64,000 nt of DNA. Origin: Mesorhizobium shangrilense. GTDB taxonomy: Bacteria > Pseudomonadota > Alphaproteobacteria > Rhizobiales > Rhizobiaceae. The DNA is taken from the NCBI RefSeq assembly GCF_040537815.1, contig NZ_JBEWSZ010000001.1:1922001-1986000 (forward strand). Reading direction: 5' to 3'. Of this stretch, positions 54,932 to 64,000 are shown one piece after another (the stretch's first letter is position 1; each line of letters starts with the position of its first letter). The notes under the pieces were generated by a model. That model searched no databases, was not told where the DNA came from, and saw nothing but the letters and a program-made list of their open reading frames with translations. The translations under genes and the position numbers were made by a program.

Positions 54932-56106
54932 TAACGGCTTGTCGCCATGGCTCGCACGCCAAAGGCCGGGCCGACAGCACGCGTGGCAGCCCGGGCTGAG
55001 CGGGCTTTTCCGGACCAACCGATGCCGGACAGCCATTCGAGATAGAAGGCAAGTGCGAATTGCATGCCGATGCCGCTGGCAAGCAGCAGGCTGTCATAGG
55101 CAAACCCGGCGGCACTGATCTGTTTCATCACCTGCGCCACCATGGCGATCACGGTGCCGGCGATGAAAACCGGCAAGGAGTGCTTGCCCAGGATGGCGAG
55201 TGGATGGTCAGGCGCGGCGCGGAACAGGTTCGAGAACGCCGGAAGGGCGACGACCAGATAGCTGACCGCCAGGATATGCAGCAGCCGCGGCAGCGACAGA
55301 AACGTCTTGTCGAAGCCGGTCAGCACGGGTGGCAGGCCAAACCAGGAGATCTGCCCCCAGAGCGGGCTGTGAACCCAAACCAACGCCGTAACGGTGTAGG
55401 CCAAGGCAGTACCAACCAGCCAACGGTTGACCGGAATGGCGCCGCCGCGCCGCACATGCAGCATGCCGGCAATGCCAATGTTGAACAGGAATTGCCACGA
55501 CAGCGGATTGAGGAACCAGAAACCGGGTTCCGGATAATTCAGCGGAGCGATCTGATAGATGCCAGCGGCCAGCCAGAGGGCAGCCGACGCAGCGAGCGCC
55601 GCCCATGGCCACCGGTTGATGAACAGCAGCCAAAACGGCGCCATCAGCAGCAGCACCGAATAGACGGGCAGAATGTTGTTGTAACCGAGCTGATGACCGA
55701 GCGTCACGATGCCGACCAGGACTTCCGGCGTGTTCTTGATCAGCGGCTCGATGTTGATGAATGTCAGCAGGTCGGGTCGCTTGGCCAGCACCGACGCGGC
55801 GCAGAAGATGGCGATCACCATCATTGTCGCGACGATATGGGCGACATAGAGGACGCCCGCGCGCCGCCAAAGCTTGAGGGTCGCAAGCAACCGGCTGCCC
55901 GGCTGGAGTTTCGCGCCATAGGCAAGCGCGACGGAGATGCCGGAGATCAGCACGAAAGCTTCCGCCGCATCCGAGAAACCGAAATTCTTGTAGGTCAGAT
56001 GCTCATAGGCTGTGCCCGGAACATGATCGACATATATCGTGAGCAGAGCGAGAGCGCGGAACACGTCGATGCGGGTGTCGCGTTCCGGCGAAACAGGGGT
56101 GGTCAT
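54931..56106 (-). CDS. opgC: OpgC-family succinyltransferase of osmoregulated periplasmic glucans
   Basis: The ATG at 56106 (391 residues) has GAGGG upstream. About ten spans are present. RDTRIDVFRALALLTIYVDHVPG, GFSDAAEAFVLISGISVALAYG and KRPDLLTFINIE match the OpgC_C family of membrane acyltransferases, which add succinyl groups to periplasmic glucans in proteobacteria. The role here is inferred by family; opgGH or a cyclic-glucan synthase is not in the window. Confidence 0.88.
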   Translation of the reverse strand: MTTPVSPERDTRIDVFRALALLTIYVDHVPGTAYEHLTYKNFGFSDAAEAFVLISGISVALAYGAKLQPGSRLLATLKLWRRAGVLYVAHIVATMMVIAIFCAASVLAKRPDLLTFINIEPLIKNTPEVLVGIVTLGHQLGYNNILPVYSVLLLMAPFWLLFINRWPWAALAASAALWLAAGIYQIAPLNYPEPGFWFLNPLSWQFLFNIGIAGMLHVRRGGAIPVNRWLVGTALAYTVTALVWVHSPLWGQISWFGLPPVLTGFDKTFLSLPRLLHILAVSYLVVALPAFSNLFRAAPDHPLAILGKHSLPVFIAGTVIAMVAQVMKQISAAGFAYDSLLLASGIGMQFALAFYLEWLSGIGWSGKARSARAATRAVGPAFGVRAMATSR

Positions 56107-56311
56107 CGATAGGCCCTCAAAGCTGGTTGTCATTGCCGGGCAATGCGACCCCCGACGCACCGCTTCGATTCCTCCCGCAGGAGCGATATCGGCAAAGAAA
56201 ACGGACTCAAATGCGCCTGGTTCAATCAACTTTCGCGGAGCACGAAAATATCGCGTTTACAAGCCGGCAAAACAGCCGGAAATGGCGCGAAATCAAAAGG
56301 ATGTGATCATC

Positions 56312-56992
56312 ATGGACGAACTGCGGGGAGACGGCGAACTGCGGTCCGGACCGGGCTTTTCCTACCGTCTCTTTGGGCCCGACGATGCAAGCGGCGAAAC
56401 GCTCTTCCTGCTGCATGGATCCGGTGTCGACGAGACGACACTGGTGCCGCTGGGCAGGCAGATCGCACCACGCGCGGTGCTCGTTGCGGTTCGCGGCCGC
56501 ATCCCCCAGGAAGATGGTTTCCGCTGGTTCACCCGGATCACGCCGACAAGTTTCAAGCAGGAAAGCATCCGAAGCGAGACACATGCGTTTGCGGATTTCG
56601 CCACCGAGATCGCAGCACGACACACGCTCGACCTCTCGCGAGCGACATTCCTTGGTTATTCCAATGGCGCCAACCTGGTTTGCAGCCTGATGCTGCTGCA
56701 TCCAGGCCTCGTCATACAAGCCGTGCTTCTGCGTGCGATGCCGGTGCTGGACGAGGTTCCGCCAACGGACCTGTCGATGGTACGCGTGCTGATCATAGCC
56801 GGCGAAACCGACCTGACCTATGCTCCCTTCGCGCCGGCGCTTGCAGCACTGCTTGACCTGCATGGCGCCGAGGTCGAAGCCCGGACCGTCTCTTCCGGCC
56901 ATGAGTTCGGAACACTGGACGCGGCGATCGTCAGGCAATGGCTGGCGGGATCTACAGAATCTGTCGCAAGGGGAAACAGTGTGCCACGATGA
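56312..56992 (+). CDS. Alpha/beta-hydrolase (phospholipase/carboxylesterase family)
   Basis: The ATG at 56312 (226 residues) has AAAAGGAT upstream; an ATG at 56282 is also possible. The fold has LFLLHGSGVDETTLVPLGRQ, the nucleophile elbow FLGYSNGANL (Ser in G-Y-S-N-G) and late VLIIAGETDLTYAP and SSGHEFG holding the Asp and His. It is a small cytosolic esterase of the YpfH/EstB type, with no identified substrate. It converges on sthA with a six-base gap. Confidence 0.85.
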   Translation: MDELRGDGELRSGPGFSYRLFGPDDASGETLFLLHGSGVDETTLVPLGRQIAPRAVLVAVRGRIPQEDGFRWFTRITPTSFKQESIRSETHAFADFATEIAARHTLDLSRATFLGYSNGANLVCSLMLLHPGLVIQAVLLRAMPVLDEVPPTDLSMVRVLIIAGETDLTYAPFAPALAALLDLHGAEVEARTVSSGHEFGTLDAAIVRQWLAGSTESVARGNSVPR

Positions 56993-56998
56993 GGGCGT

Positions 56999-58387
56999 CT
57001 AGCCCCGCCCCATCCGATTCCAGGCGTCGAGCCCGGCGATCTTGTAGGCTTCCGCCAGCGTCGGATAGTTGAAGGTGTTGTTGACGAAGAAGTCGACAGT
57101 GCCACCGAGATTGATGACGGCCTGGCCAATGTGAATGAGCTCGGTGGCGCCCTCGCCGACAATATGCGCGCCGAGCAGCCTGCGCGTTTCGATCGAGAAC
57201 AGCAGCTTCAGGAAGCCTGTATCGACGCCCATGATGTGGCCGCGCGAGGTTTCGCGGAAACGCGCGACGCCAACCTCATAGGCGGCTCCGCTCTCGCGTA
57301 CCTGCTCTTCGGACTGGCCGACCGTTGAGATTTCCGGCACCGCGTAGATGCCGTAGGGAAAGGTTTCCGGTGGTGGAGGCAAGGGTACGCCAAAGGCGTG
57401 GCAAGCCGCCACCCTGCCCTGCTCCATCGACGTTGAAGCGAGGCTCGGAAAACCGATGACATCGCCAGCGGCGTAGATATTGGGCGCGCTTGTCTGGAAG
57501 GTTTGCGGATCGACCTTGATGCGCCCCCTTGAGTCGGCCTCGATGCCCACCACGTCGAGGCCAAGACTGCCGACATTGCCGGTGCGGCCGGCGGCGTAGA
57601 GCACGACCTCCGAACGAATGGTGCGACCATCAGCCAGTTCCACCTCGGCGGTTTCCGGCTTGGATCGGATTTCCTTCACCGCGCTGCCCAGCCGGATCGT
57701 CATGCCGCGATCACGCATCTGGTGGATGAAATCGTCGACGATCTCGCGGTCGACGAAATCGAGGATGGAATTGCGCGGTTCGACCAGCGTCACCGGCACG
57801 TCGAGCGCGGAAAAGATCGTCGCGTATTCGACGCCGATGACGCCGCCGCCGATCACCGTCAGCGTGCGTGGCAGGCGGGCGAGTTCCAGCATCTCGTCGC
57901 TGTCGAAGACACGGGTCTTGTCGAAAGGTACATCGTGCGGCCGATGCGGCCTTGTGCCCACCGCGATCAGCGCGTGCGCAAAGCCGACCTCGCTGTAGTC
58001 GCCGGTGTCCGTGGTCAGGCTGACCTTGTTGGGGCCGAGGAATTTTACGGCGGCGCGCGCGCTCTTCACCGTGTTGCGCATGAACTGGTGCTGCAGCACC
58101 TCGACCTCGTGGTCGAGGGTCTTGTGCAGGCGCTCGACCAGGTCGCCAACCGAAATGTCCTGCTTGACCCGGTAGCCGCGGCCGTAGAAGCCGCGCTCGC
58201 GCCAGCCCGAAAGGTTCAGCACCGTCTCGCGCAGTGTCTTCGAGGGAATTGTGCCGGTATGCACGGAGACGCCGCCTAGGCGCCGACCTCTGTCAACCAC
58301 CAGGACCGATTTGCCGAGCTTGGCCGACTGCACCGCGGCGCGGCGCCCGGACGGCCCGCTGCCGATGACCAGCATGTCGTAGTCCAT
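56999..58387 (-). CDS. sthA: Soluble NAD(P)+ transhydrogenase
   Basis: The ATG at 58387 (462 residues) begins MDYDMLVIGSGPSGRRAAV, the FAD-binding GxGxxG. Disulfide cysteines of related lipoamide dehydrogenases are absent: the site reads GVSVHTGTIPSKTLRE, as in SthA. The NAD(P) domain has VIGGGVIGVEYATIFSAL, and NIYAAGDVIGFPSLAS marks the second FAD contact. It reoxidises NADPH with NAD+. It is monocistronic. Confidence 0.95.
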   Translation of the reverse strand: MDYDMLVIGSGPSGRRAAVQSAKLGKSVLVVDRGRRLGGVSVHTGTIPSKTLRETVLNLSGWRERGFYGRGYRVKQDISVGDLVERLHKTLDHEVEVLQHQFMRNTVKSARAAVKFLGPNKVSLTTDTGDYSEVGFAHALIAVGTRPHRPHDVPFDKTRVFDSDEMLELARLPRTLTVIGGGVIGVEYATIFSALDVPVTLVEPRNSILDFVDREIVDDFIHQMRDRGMTIRLGSAVKEIRSKPETAEVELADGRTIRSEVVLYAAGRTGNVGSLGLDVVGIEADSRGRIKVDPQTFQTSAPNIYAAGDVIGFPSLASTSMEQGRVAACHAFGVPLPPPPETFPYGIYAVPEISTVGQSEEQVRESGAAYEVGVARFRETSRGHIMGVDTGFLKLLFSIETRRLLGAHIVGEGATELIHIGQAVINLGGTVDFFVNNTFNYPTLAEAYKIAGLDAWNRMGRG

Positions 58388-58598
58388 GTTACCCCGTCCC
58401 CTCGCCTCTGCCCCAAATGCTTTGTTGCGCCGCAGCAAGCTAATGCTATCCGCTGCGCAAATTCAACCGGCCCTCGCTTGGTGCCGTTCCGTGTTTTGAT
58501 GCGGCGAAAAGGTTCGATCTTGATTCTGCTGCAACCGTTCACCATTTCTCACGACAGCGGCCTGTACCCTATGCCAGGCCTGATAACGAGGAAATGAC

Positions 58599-59069
58599 AT
58601 GAACGCGCGCGTTCTCGACGGCGAAATCATCACTGGCAAGCTCGACGACACTCGGACCTATGAGGGCGTGCGCACAAGGCGCATCCTGGCCTTCGTGATC
58701 GACTATTGCATCGTCGCCCTGCTCACCATTCCGTTCGCGATCCTGGTGTTCTTCCTCGGGATCCTGACGCTCGGCCTTGGCTGGATGCTGTTTTCCGTCC
58801 TCGTACCGGCGGTGGCGATCCTCTACATCTGGAACACGCTGGGCAGCACCGATCAGGCCACCACCGGCATGAAGATGATGGGAATCCGCCTCGACCGCCT
58901 AGACGGCAGGCCGATCGACGGCATGACCGCTGTCGTGCATTCGGTGCTGTTCTGGGCGGGCAACGTCATCCTGTCGCCGCTGGTCCTTCTGGTGACGCTG
59001 TTTTCGGATCGCAAGCGCACGCTGCACGACCTGCTGCTTGGCACCGTGGTCAGCCGCACCGGTCGCTGA
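58599..59069 (+). CDS. RDD-family membrane protein
   Basis: The 156-residue protein has RRILAFVIDYCIVALLTIPF (the R..D of the RDD motif), a second span, and ATTGMKMMGIRLDRLDGRPI before the final spans, ending DRKRTLHDLLLGTVVSR. RDD proteins are small membrane proteins, some with Na+/H+ antiport activity. GAGGAAA is a good ribosome-binding site. It leads to bpt after a gap with an inverted repeat. Confidence 0.88.
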   Translation: MNARVLDGEIITGKLDDTRTYEGVRTRRILAFVIDYCIVALLTIPFAILVFFLGILTLGLGWMLFSVLVPAVAILYIWNTLGSTDQATTGMKMMGIRLDRLDGRPIDGMTAVVHSVLFWAGNVILSPLVLLVTLFSDRKRTLHDLLLGTVVSRTGR

Positions 59070-59110
59070 AACAGCCCTTCCAACAGCCGCCACAGCCAGT
59101 TATCAGCAAA

Positions 59111-59142
59111 TGTGAAGGCGGACAGTCCACCACGCCTTCACA
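59111..59142 (+). terminator. Inverted repeat/terminator-like stem between RDD gene and bpt
   Basis: TGTGAAGGCG (59111-59120) pairs perfectly with CGCCTTCACA (59133-59142), with a 12-base loop. ATTTTT follows at about 59153-59158. This is plausible as a weak terminator of the RDD gene. Confidence 0.55.
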
Positions 59143-59209
59143 ATCCTGTTGAATTTTTCGCCGTCCGCGCCAAAGGTAGGGCGATTCGAAGGAGTGTTTC
59201 CAAGGCTCG

Positions 59210-59974
59210 ATGACGCAGCATCCGACCCAGTCGCCGCAGTTCTTCCTGACCGCGCCGTCACCGTGCCCGTATCTTGAGGGCCAGTTCGAGCGCAAGGTGT
59301 TCACGCATCTGGTCGGCGACAAGGCGTCGGAGATGAACGATCTGTTGACGCAAGGCGGCTTCAGGCGCTCGCAGAACATCGCCTACAGGCCAGCCTGCGA
59401 AACTTGCCGCGCTTGCGTTTCCGTTCGCATCCTTGCGCAGGAATTCTCAGCCAGCCGCAACATGAGACGTGTACTGCAGCACAATGCCGATCTAGTCGGC
59501 GCTATGCATGACGCCGAGCCGTCCACCGAGCAGTATTCTCTCTTCCGCGGCTATCTCGATGCTCGTCACCGCCGTGGTGGCATGTCCGACATGACCGTGC
59601 TCGACTACGCGATGATGGTCGAGGACACCCATGTCGACACCAAGGTCATCGAATACAGGCGGCGAGGACCCGACACCTTCATTACTGGAAAAGGCCAGGG
59701 TGAACTCATCGCGGTCGCCCTCACGGACAAGATGGCCGACGGCCTGTCGATGGTCTACTCCTACTTCAATCCCGAGTTCGAAGAGCGTTCGCTCGGCACT
59801 TTCATGATCCTCGACCATATCGCCCGTGCCCGGGCGATGGGACTGCCCCATGTCTATCTCGGCTACTGGGTCAACGGCTCGCGCAAGATGAACTATAAGA
59901 TGCGCTTCATGCCGCAGGAGCATCTCGGCCCGAAGGGCTGGGAACGCTACGATAGTGAAGCGGTTACGCGCTAA
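59210..59974 (+). CDS. bpt: Aspartate/glutamate leucyltransferase (Bpt)
   Basis: The 254-residue protein matches bacterial R-transferase relatives: [44 protein letters not shown] near the N-terminus and [22 protein letters not shown], with [18 protein letters not shown] near the C-terminus. Bpt attaches Leu to N-terminal Asp or Glu, marking proteins for ClpAP through the N-end rule. It is often listed as an arginyltransferase in rhizobial genomes. The N-terminus and length are normal. Confidence 0.93.
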   Translation: MTQHPTQSPQFFLTAPSPCPYLEGQFERKVFTHLVGDKASEMNDLLTQGGFRRSQNIAYRPACETCRACVSVRILAQEFSASRNMRRVLQHNADLVGAMHDAEPSTEQYSLFRGYLDARHRRGGMSDMTVLDYAMMVEDTHVDTKVIEYRRRGPDTFITGKGQGELIAVALTDKMADGLSMVYSYFNPEFEERSLGTFMILDHIARARAMGLPHVYLGYWVNGSRKMNYKMRFMPQEHLGPKGWERYDSEAVTR

Positions 59975-60104
59975 TCCGTTTTCTCCAGATCCAACCTTAA
60001 ACTGTTTCAATGGATAGGCCGCTGGTCTTTGCGCCAATTGGCTGGAGAGTGTGCTATTGCGCCGGCCACCGCCTGCCGGCAGAATTCATTGCGAAAGTTG
60101 ATGC

Positions 60105-61001
60105 ATGCCTTCCCATGATGCTCACACCAGAGGGCTTTTGCTTACCGCCATCGGCGGGCTAACGCTAACCATCGACATTCCGCTGATCCGGCTCGCGCAT
60201 GGCGAGGCATGGACGATCCTGTTGTTGCGCACCGGCACCACCTTCGTCGCGGGGCTGATCATGTGGGCTGTTTGGCGTTCGCTCAGCGACAGGGCGCCGC
60301 AACTGATTCCCGGCAGGTCCGGGCTCGTCGTCGCCCTGCTTTACGGGCTTGGCTCCATTGCCTTCGTCACGGGCGTTTTCAACACCTCGACCGCCAACCT
60401 TGTTTTCATCCTGGCCTTCACCACCATGTTTTCGGCCTTGCTGTCATGGGTGTTCCTCGGCGAAAGGCCGAGACCGCTGACGCTGGGCGCAATGGCGCTC
60501 ATGCTCGTCGGCATCGTCATCATCGTGGGCGGTTCCGTCGGCTCAGGGCATCTGTTCGGCGACTTCATGGCGCTGTGCGCGTCCTTGATGGTCGCTTCGG
60601 CCATCACCATTTCGCGCGCCAGCGGCAAGGACATGGGGTTTACCGCTCTGATCGGTGTCATCCTGCCATTTGTCGTGGCGGTATTCATGGTCTCCAAGGT
60701 CGGCTTTCAGGTGGACGCGCCGTGGTGGATCATCTTCAACGGCGCGATCGTCATGCCGATCTCGTTCTTCTGCCTCGCCAACGGCCCGAAATATATTTCC
60801 GGACCGGAGGTGGCGATGTTCTACCTGCTTGAAACCGTTCTGGCGCCAGTCTGGGTCTGGTTGATCTTTTCCGAAGCGCCAACGCGCAACAGCCTGATCG
60901 GCGGCACGATCCTGATCGTCACGCTGGTCGCCCATTCGCTGTGGCAATTGCATGAAGGACGCAAGCGCCGAGCCGCGCTCGCCGTCATCCACCCCGCTTA
61001 A
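60105..61001 (+). CDS. DMT superfamily (EamA) transporter
   Basis: The 298-residue protein has ten spans arranged as two EamA repeats: LLLTAIGGLTLTIDIPLIRLAHGEAW starts the first, and a second begins about residue 150. GGTILIVTLVAHSLWQLHE ends the last span. Such proteins export metabolites or amino acids; specificity is unknown. Confidence 0.88.
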   Translation: MPSHDAHTRGLLLTAIGGLTLTIDIPLIRLAHGEAWTILLLRTGTTFVAGLIMWAVWRSLSDRAPQLIPGRSGLVVALLYGLGSIAFVTGVFNTSTANLVFILAFTTMFSALLSWVFLGERPRPLTLGAMALMLVGIVIIVGGSVGSGHLFGDFMALCASLMVASAITISRASGKDMGFTALIGVILPFVVAVFMVSKVGFQVDAPWWIIFNGAIVMPISFFCLANGPKYISGPEVAMFYLLETVLAPVWVWLIFSEAPTRNSLIGGTILIVTLVAHSLWQLHEGRKRRAALAVIHPA

Positions 61002-61043
61002 ACCGCGGGGCGCTTTAAGCCTTCGAAAGCTTCGGCCCTCGGA

Positions 61044-62249
61044 TCAGGCGTGGGTCTTTTCCTCGGCGACGATTTCGATCTGCGGCGGACCACCGGCAAG
61101 CTCGACGGGATCGGCCGGGGCAGGCTCATCGGCCATCTCCACCTCGCGCAGCCATTCACGCCAGATCGCAACCAGCAGCGCCATCAGCACCGGGCCGATG
61201 AACAGGCCGAGAAAGCCCATCGTCTTGACGCCGCCGATCAGGCCGAAAAAGGTGGGAAGGAAGGGCAGCTTTATTGGCCCGCCGACCAGCTTCGGCCGCA
61301 ATGTCTTGTCGACGATGAACAGTTCGACCGTTCCCCAGATGAACAACGCCAGGCCGGCCATCATCGAGCCGCTGGCGGCGAGATAGATAGACACGAGCGT
61401 AAACGACAATGGCGCGCCACCAGGGATCAGCGCCATGACGCCGGTCAGGGCGCCGAGCGTCACCGGCGACGGCACGCCGGCCAACCAATAGGCGATGCCC
61501 AGAACAAGGCCCTCGCCGATGGCGATCACGGTCATGCCGGTCACCGTCGAGGAGATCGTCGCCGGGACAACACGCGAAATCCGCTCCCACCTTGTCGGCA
61601 GGATGCGCTCGCCGAGACGGTCGATCTGCCCGGCGAAATGCTCGCCGTCGCGATAGGCGAAGAACAGCGCGATCATCATGAAAAGCAGGGTCAGGATCAG
61701 TCCGAAAGCGCTGCCGCCGGCTGCCAGAACGCCGCGATAGATGCTGCCAATATTGGCGCCACTGACCAACTGGATCAGTTCACCGATGCCACCTGGATGG
61801 CCAAGGTTGGTCGTCCATTGGTCGTTCAGCCAGTCGCCGACCGCCGGCATTGTGGCAATCCAGTGGGGCGTCGGCGCACCGTGCCGATTGGTCTCGATGG
61901 CCCAGCCAACCCATTCGCGGACTTCATTGATGGCGTAGGTGCCGGCGAGCGCGATCGGCACCACGAGGAAGGTCAGGATGAAAATGATCGCTAGCGTCGC
62001 ACCTATCGTCCGGTTCCCGCCGACAGCCACGAGCAGCCGCCGATAGAGCGGCCAGCTGGCAAAGGCGATGACGAGGGCGGCCAGCACCGGGAACAGGAAG
62101 CCATGGAAGAAATAGACGCCCGCCGCAACGATGAGCACCAGTAGCCAGCGCGCCGCCGAGATCGGCGGAATAACCGCGGACCTGAGTGGCGTAGACAGGC
62201 CGAACAGGCGCTGCTGCCGCTCTGGCTTCTGAATTTCATTGTCCTTCAA
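61044..62249 (-). CDS. AI-2E (TqsA/PerM) family transporter
   Basis: The 401-residue protein has eight spans and the PerM/TqsA family arrangement, with a long soluble segment between spans 3 and 4. VPSPVTLGALTGVMALIPGGAP, then LFIVDKTLRPKLVGGPIKLPF and FLPTFFGLIGGVKTMGFLGLFIGPV are diagnostic. Members export AI-2 in E. coli or act as Na+/H+ antiporters; the function here is open. It converges on the DMT gene. Confidence 0.88.
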   Translation of the reverse strand: MKDNEIQKPERQQRLFGLSTPLRSAVIPPISAARWLLVLIVAAGVYFFHGFLFPVLAALVIAFASWPLYRRLLVAVGGNRTIGATLAIIFILTFLVVPIALAGTYAINEVREWVGWAIETNRHGAPTPHWIATMPAVGDWLNDQWTTNLGHPGGIGELIQLVSGANIGSIYRGVLAAGGSAFGLILTLLFMMIALFFAYRDGEHFAGQIDRLGERILPTRWERISRVVPATISSTVTGMTVIAIGEGLVLGIAYWLAGVPSPVTLGALTGVMALIPGGAPLSFTLVSIYLAASGSMMAGLALFIWGTVELFIVDKTLRPKLVGGPIKLPFLPTFFGLIGGVKTMGFLGLFIGPVLMALLVAIWREWLREVEMADEPAPADPVELAGGPPQIEIVAEEKTHA

Positions 62250-62428
62250 ACGCCACCACTCCCTGCCCAGGCATCACTTGCACCGCTGATAGACGATCAT
62301 AGTGCAGCAATCGTGACGACAATCCAAACTGGCAATGAAAATGCGGACAAGCGGAATGAAATTAGCCGGGCAATACACACGGTTGCCAGTTCCTTGCCTA
62401 TCGACGAAGGAACTGGCGCATCCCGCCA

Positions 62429-64000
62429 CTATCCAAATTTACCGGTACGAGGAAATCCTTTCGGCACCATGCGTCCGGCCGAGGCGCGGGCGCCGATCCA
62501 TTCGGCCAATTCATCCCGCGACTTGGTGAAGGTGCGGTCGGCCGAATCCTGCCAGGAAAGGCCGGTTTCCAGCGTGAAGGCTTTCAGGTCGAGGACACCG
62601 CCATCCTTGTATTTCTGCAGGCGAACGCCCTTTCCGCGTCCCATCTCCGGAATCTCGGACAGTGCGAACACCAGCATCTTGCGGTTCTCGCCAACGATGG
62701 CGAGGTGATCGCCGGTCAGCGGCATGCAGCGCTTGGCTTCATCGGGCGCCTTGACGTTCATCACCTGCTTGCCCTTGCGGGTGTTGGCGACGACTTCTTC
62801 CTCCACGACGATGAAGCCGTTGGCATCGTGAGACACCAGCAGCAGCTTGCGCTTCGGGTCGTGGACGAAGGCGGTGACGATATCCTGGTCATTGTCCATG
62901 TCGACGATGATACGGATCGGCTCGCCATGGCCACGCCCGCCCGGCAACCGATCGGCGCCGATCGTGTAGAATTTGCCGCCGGTGGTGAAGACCAGGACCT
63001 TGTCGGTGGTCTGGGCGTGGAAGGCGAGCTTGAGGCTGTCACCTTCCTTGAAGGTGAGCGTCGAATAATCGGTCAGGTGCCCCTTCATCGCCCGCAGCCA
63101 GCCCTTTTCCGAAACGACCACGGTGACCGGCTCGCGCTCGATCATGGCATGGGCGATGTCGGTCAGGTCATGCTCGGGCGCGTCGGCGAACTGGGTACGG
63201 CGCTTGCCGATTTCGGTCTCCGGCCCGTATTTCTCGCGGACATTGGCGACTTCCCACTTGATCGTCGCCCATTGCTTCTCGTTCGAGGCAAGCAGCGCTT
63301 CGATCTGCTTCTTCTCGGCGCTCAAGCCGTCGAATTCCGTGCGAATCTCGAATTCCTCGAGCTTGCGCAAGGCCCGCAACCGCATGTTGAGGATGGCTTC
63401 GGCCTGGGTGTCGGTGAGCGACCAGCGGGCCATCATGACTTGCTTGGGCTCATCCTCCTCGCGGATGATGCGGATCACCTCGTCGATGTTGAGATAGGCG
63501 ATCAGATAGCCGGCAAGGATCTCCAGCCGCCTCTCGATCTCGCCGAGGCGATGCTTCGAGCGGCGGACCAGCACGTCACGGCGGTGCTCCAGCCATTCCT
63601 TGAGCACGCCTTTCAGCGACAGGACGTTTGGCACCTTGCCGCGCGACAATACGTTCATGTTGAGCGGGAAGCGGCTTTCCAGCTCGGTGAGCTTGAACAG
63701 CGATTCCATCAGGATGCCGGGATCGACCGAGCGGCTCTTGGGCACCAGCACGACGCGGATATCCTCCGCGCTTTCGTCCCTGATATCCTCGAGCAATGGC
63801 AGTTTGCGCGCCATCAGCAGCTCGGCGATCTTTTCGATCAGCCGTGCCTTCTGGACGCCATAGGGGATTTCTGTGACGACAATATTCCAGGTACCCCTTC
63901 CCTGGTCTTCCTGACTCCACTTCGCCCGGACACGAAATCCGCCGCGCCCGCTTTCATAGGCCTCGAGGATTGAAGCGCGGCTATCGACGATGATGCCGCC
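62429..64000 (-). CDS. parC: DNA topoisomerase IV subunit A (C-terminal part, partial)
   Basis: The frame is open to the right edge, giving the last 523 residues; the N-terminus with the catalytic Tyr lies outside. Visible parts are the tower/coiled-coil region ([21 protein letters not shown], then [32 protein letters not shown]) and the C-terminal beta-pinwheel with repeated GWLRAMKGH-, [10 protein letters not shown] and [17 protein letters not shown] blades. The lower number of blades and the absence of a GyrA box favour ParC over GyrA. It decatenates daughter chromosomes with ParE. Confidence 0.93.
   Translation of the reverse strand, partial: GGIIVDSRASILEAYESGRGGFRVRAKWSQEDQGRGTWNIVVTEIPYGVQKARLIEKIAELLMARKLPLLEDIRDESAEDIRVVLVPKSRSVDPGILMESLFKLTELESRFPLNMNVLSRGKVPNVLSLKGVLKEWLEHRRDVLVRRSKHRLGEIERRLEILAGYLIAYLNIDEVIRIIREEDEPKQVMMARWSLTDTQAEAILNMRLRALRKLEEFEIRTEFDGLSAEKKQIEALLASNEKQWATIKWEVANVREKYGPETEIGKRRTQFADAPEHDLTDIAHAMIEREPVTVVVSEKGWLRAMKGHLTDYSTLTFKEGDSLKLAFHAQTTDKVLVFTTGGKFYTIGADRLPGGRGHGEPIRIIVDMDNDQDIVTAFVHDPKRKLLLVSHDANGFIVVEEEVVANTRKGKQVMNVKAPDEAKRCMPLTGDHLAIVGENRKMLVFALSEIPEMGRGKGVRLQKYKDGGVLDLKAFTLETGLSWQDSADRTFTKSRDELAEWIGARASAGRMVPKGFPRTGKFG

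Noticed and set aside
56039..56311. Extended N-terminus of the alpha/beta-hydrolase
   Set aside because: The upstream in-frame codons overlap the opgC start and are not protein-like; the ATG at 56312 with AAAAGGAT upstream is better.

Overview
The window is a 64 kb piece of a high-GC alphaproteobacterial chromosome, most likely from Mesorhizobium or a close relative in the Rhizobiales. The evidence is the gene set and its order: BamE / cytochrome chaperone / DUF177 / plsX / fabH / ihfA / MerR; nrdR / ribD / ribE / ribH / nusB; an LdtR-type MarR regulator beside an L,D-transpeptidase; Bpt leucyltransferase; DUF6163; and rhizobial-type intergenic palindromes. No taxon-specific marker such as rRNA is present, so the genus is an inference.

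Layout. (1) 1-7032: an exopolysaccharide export and assembly locus, with a leftward chain-length/co-polymerase protein running off the left edge and a rightward series of outer-membrane lipoprotein, GT4 glycosyltransferase, polyprenyl-phosphate sugar transferase and Wzy/O-antigen-ligase-like polymerase. (2) 7033-8227: an AT-rich islet with a secreted DUF1036 protein and a start-less frame, lying directly 3' of a tRNA-Pro(GGG). (3) 8228-16658: mostly secreted or envelope accessory genes (transglutaminase-like protease, OB-fold-like protein, DUF2161 nuclease-fold protein, DUF3311/SSS monocarboxylate-type symporter, alkaline-phosphatase-family enzyme, a tiny histidine-rich exported protein, a TupA-type ATP-grasp protein, a DUF883-type anchor). 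(4) 16799-21776: housekeeping cluster MerR, ihfA, fabH, plsX, DUF177, ubiquinol-cytochrome c chaperone, with divergent bamE. (5) 21960-31337: cupin plus GT2, the proton-pumping pyrophosphatase hppA, an osmoprotectant ABC operon of OsmF/YehZYXW type, and an MFS exporter. (6) 31334-37518: nusB, ribH, an intruding HEAT-like gene, ribE, ribD, nrdR, a frame-broken GlpM-family gene, a secreted hypothetical and glyA. (7) 37722-50813: CPA1 antiporter, LuxR solo, the LdtR/L,D-transpeptidase pair, acyl-CoA hydrolase, hemB, small metabolic enzymes, PPK2, GT90. (8) 50918-64000: GntR regulator with MFS exporter, a LacI regulator with three operator-like sites and a 49-codon frame in its control region, OpgC, an esterase, soluble transhydrogenase, RDD protein, Bpt, DMT and AI-2E transporters, and the C-terminal part of ParC.

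How the genes fit together. The recurring themes are envelope and osmotic physiology: exopolysaccharide, periplasmic-glucan succinylation (OpgC), L,D-crosslinking under LdtR, glycine-betaine-type uptake, Na+/H+ exchange and H+-PPase. Riboflavin synthesis, one-carbon metabolism, ribonucleotide-reductase control, fatty-acid initiation and heme synthesis make up the core. I see no CRISPR array, prophage, complete insertion sequence or recognisable defence island. The most unusual items are a polysaccharide co-polymerase whose kinase domain has lost its ATP-binding motifs, the histidine-rich micro-protein, the HEAT-like insertion inside the riboflavin operon, the triple-operator LacI region with its small divergent frame, and the GlpM gene broken by three homopolymer-type indels.
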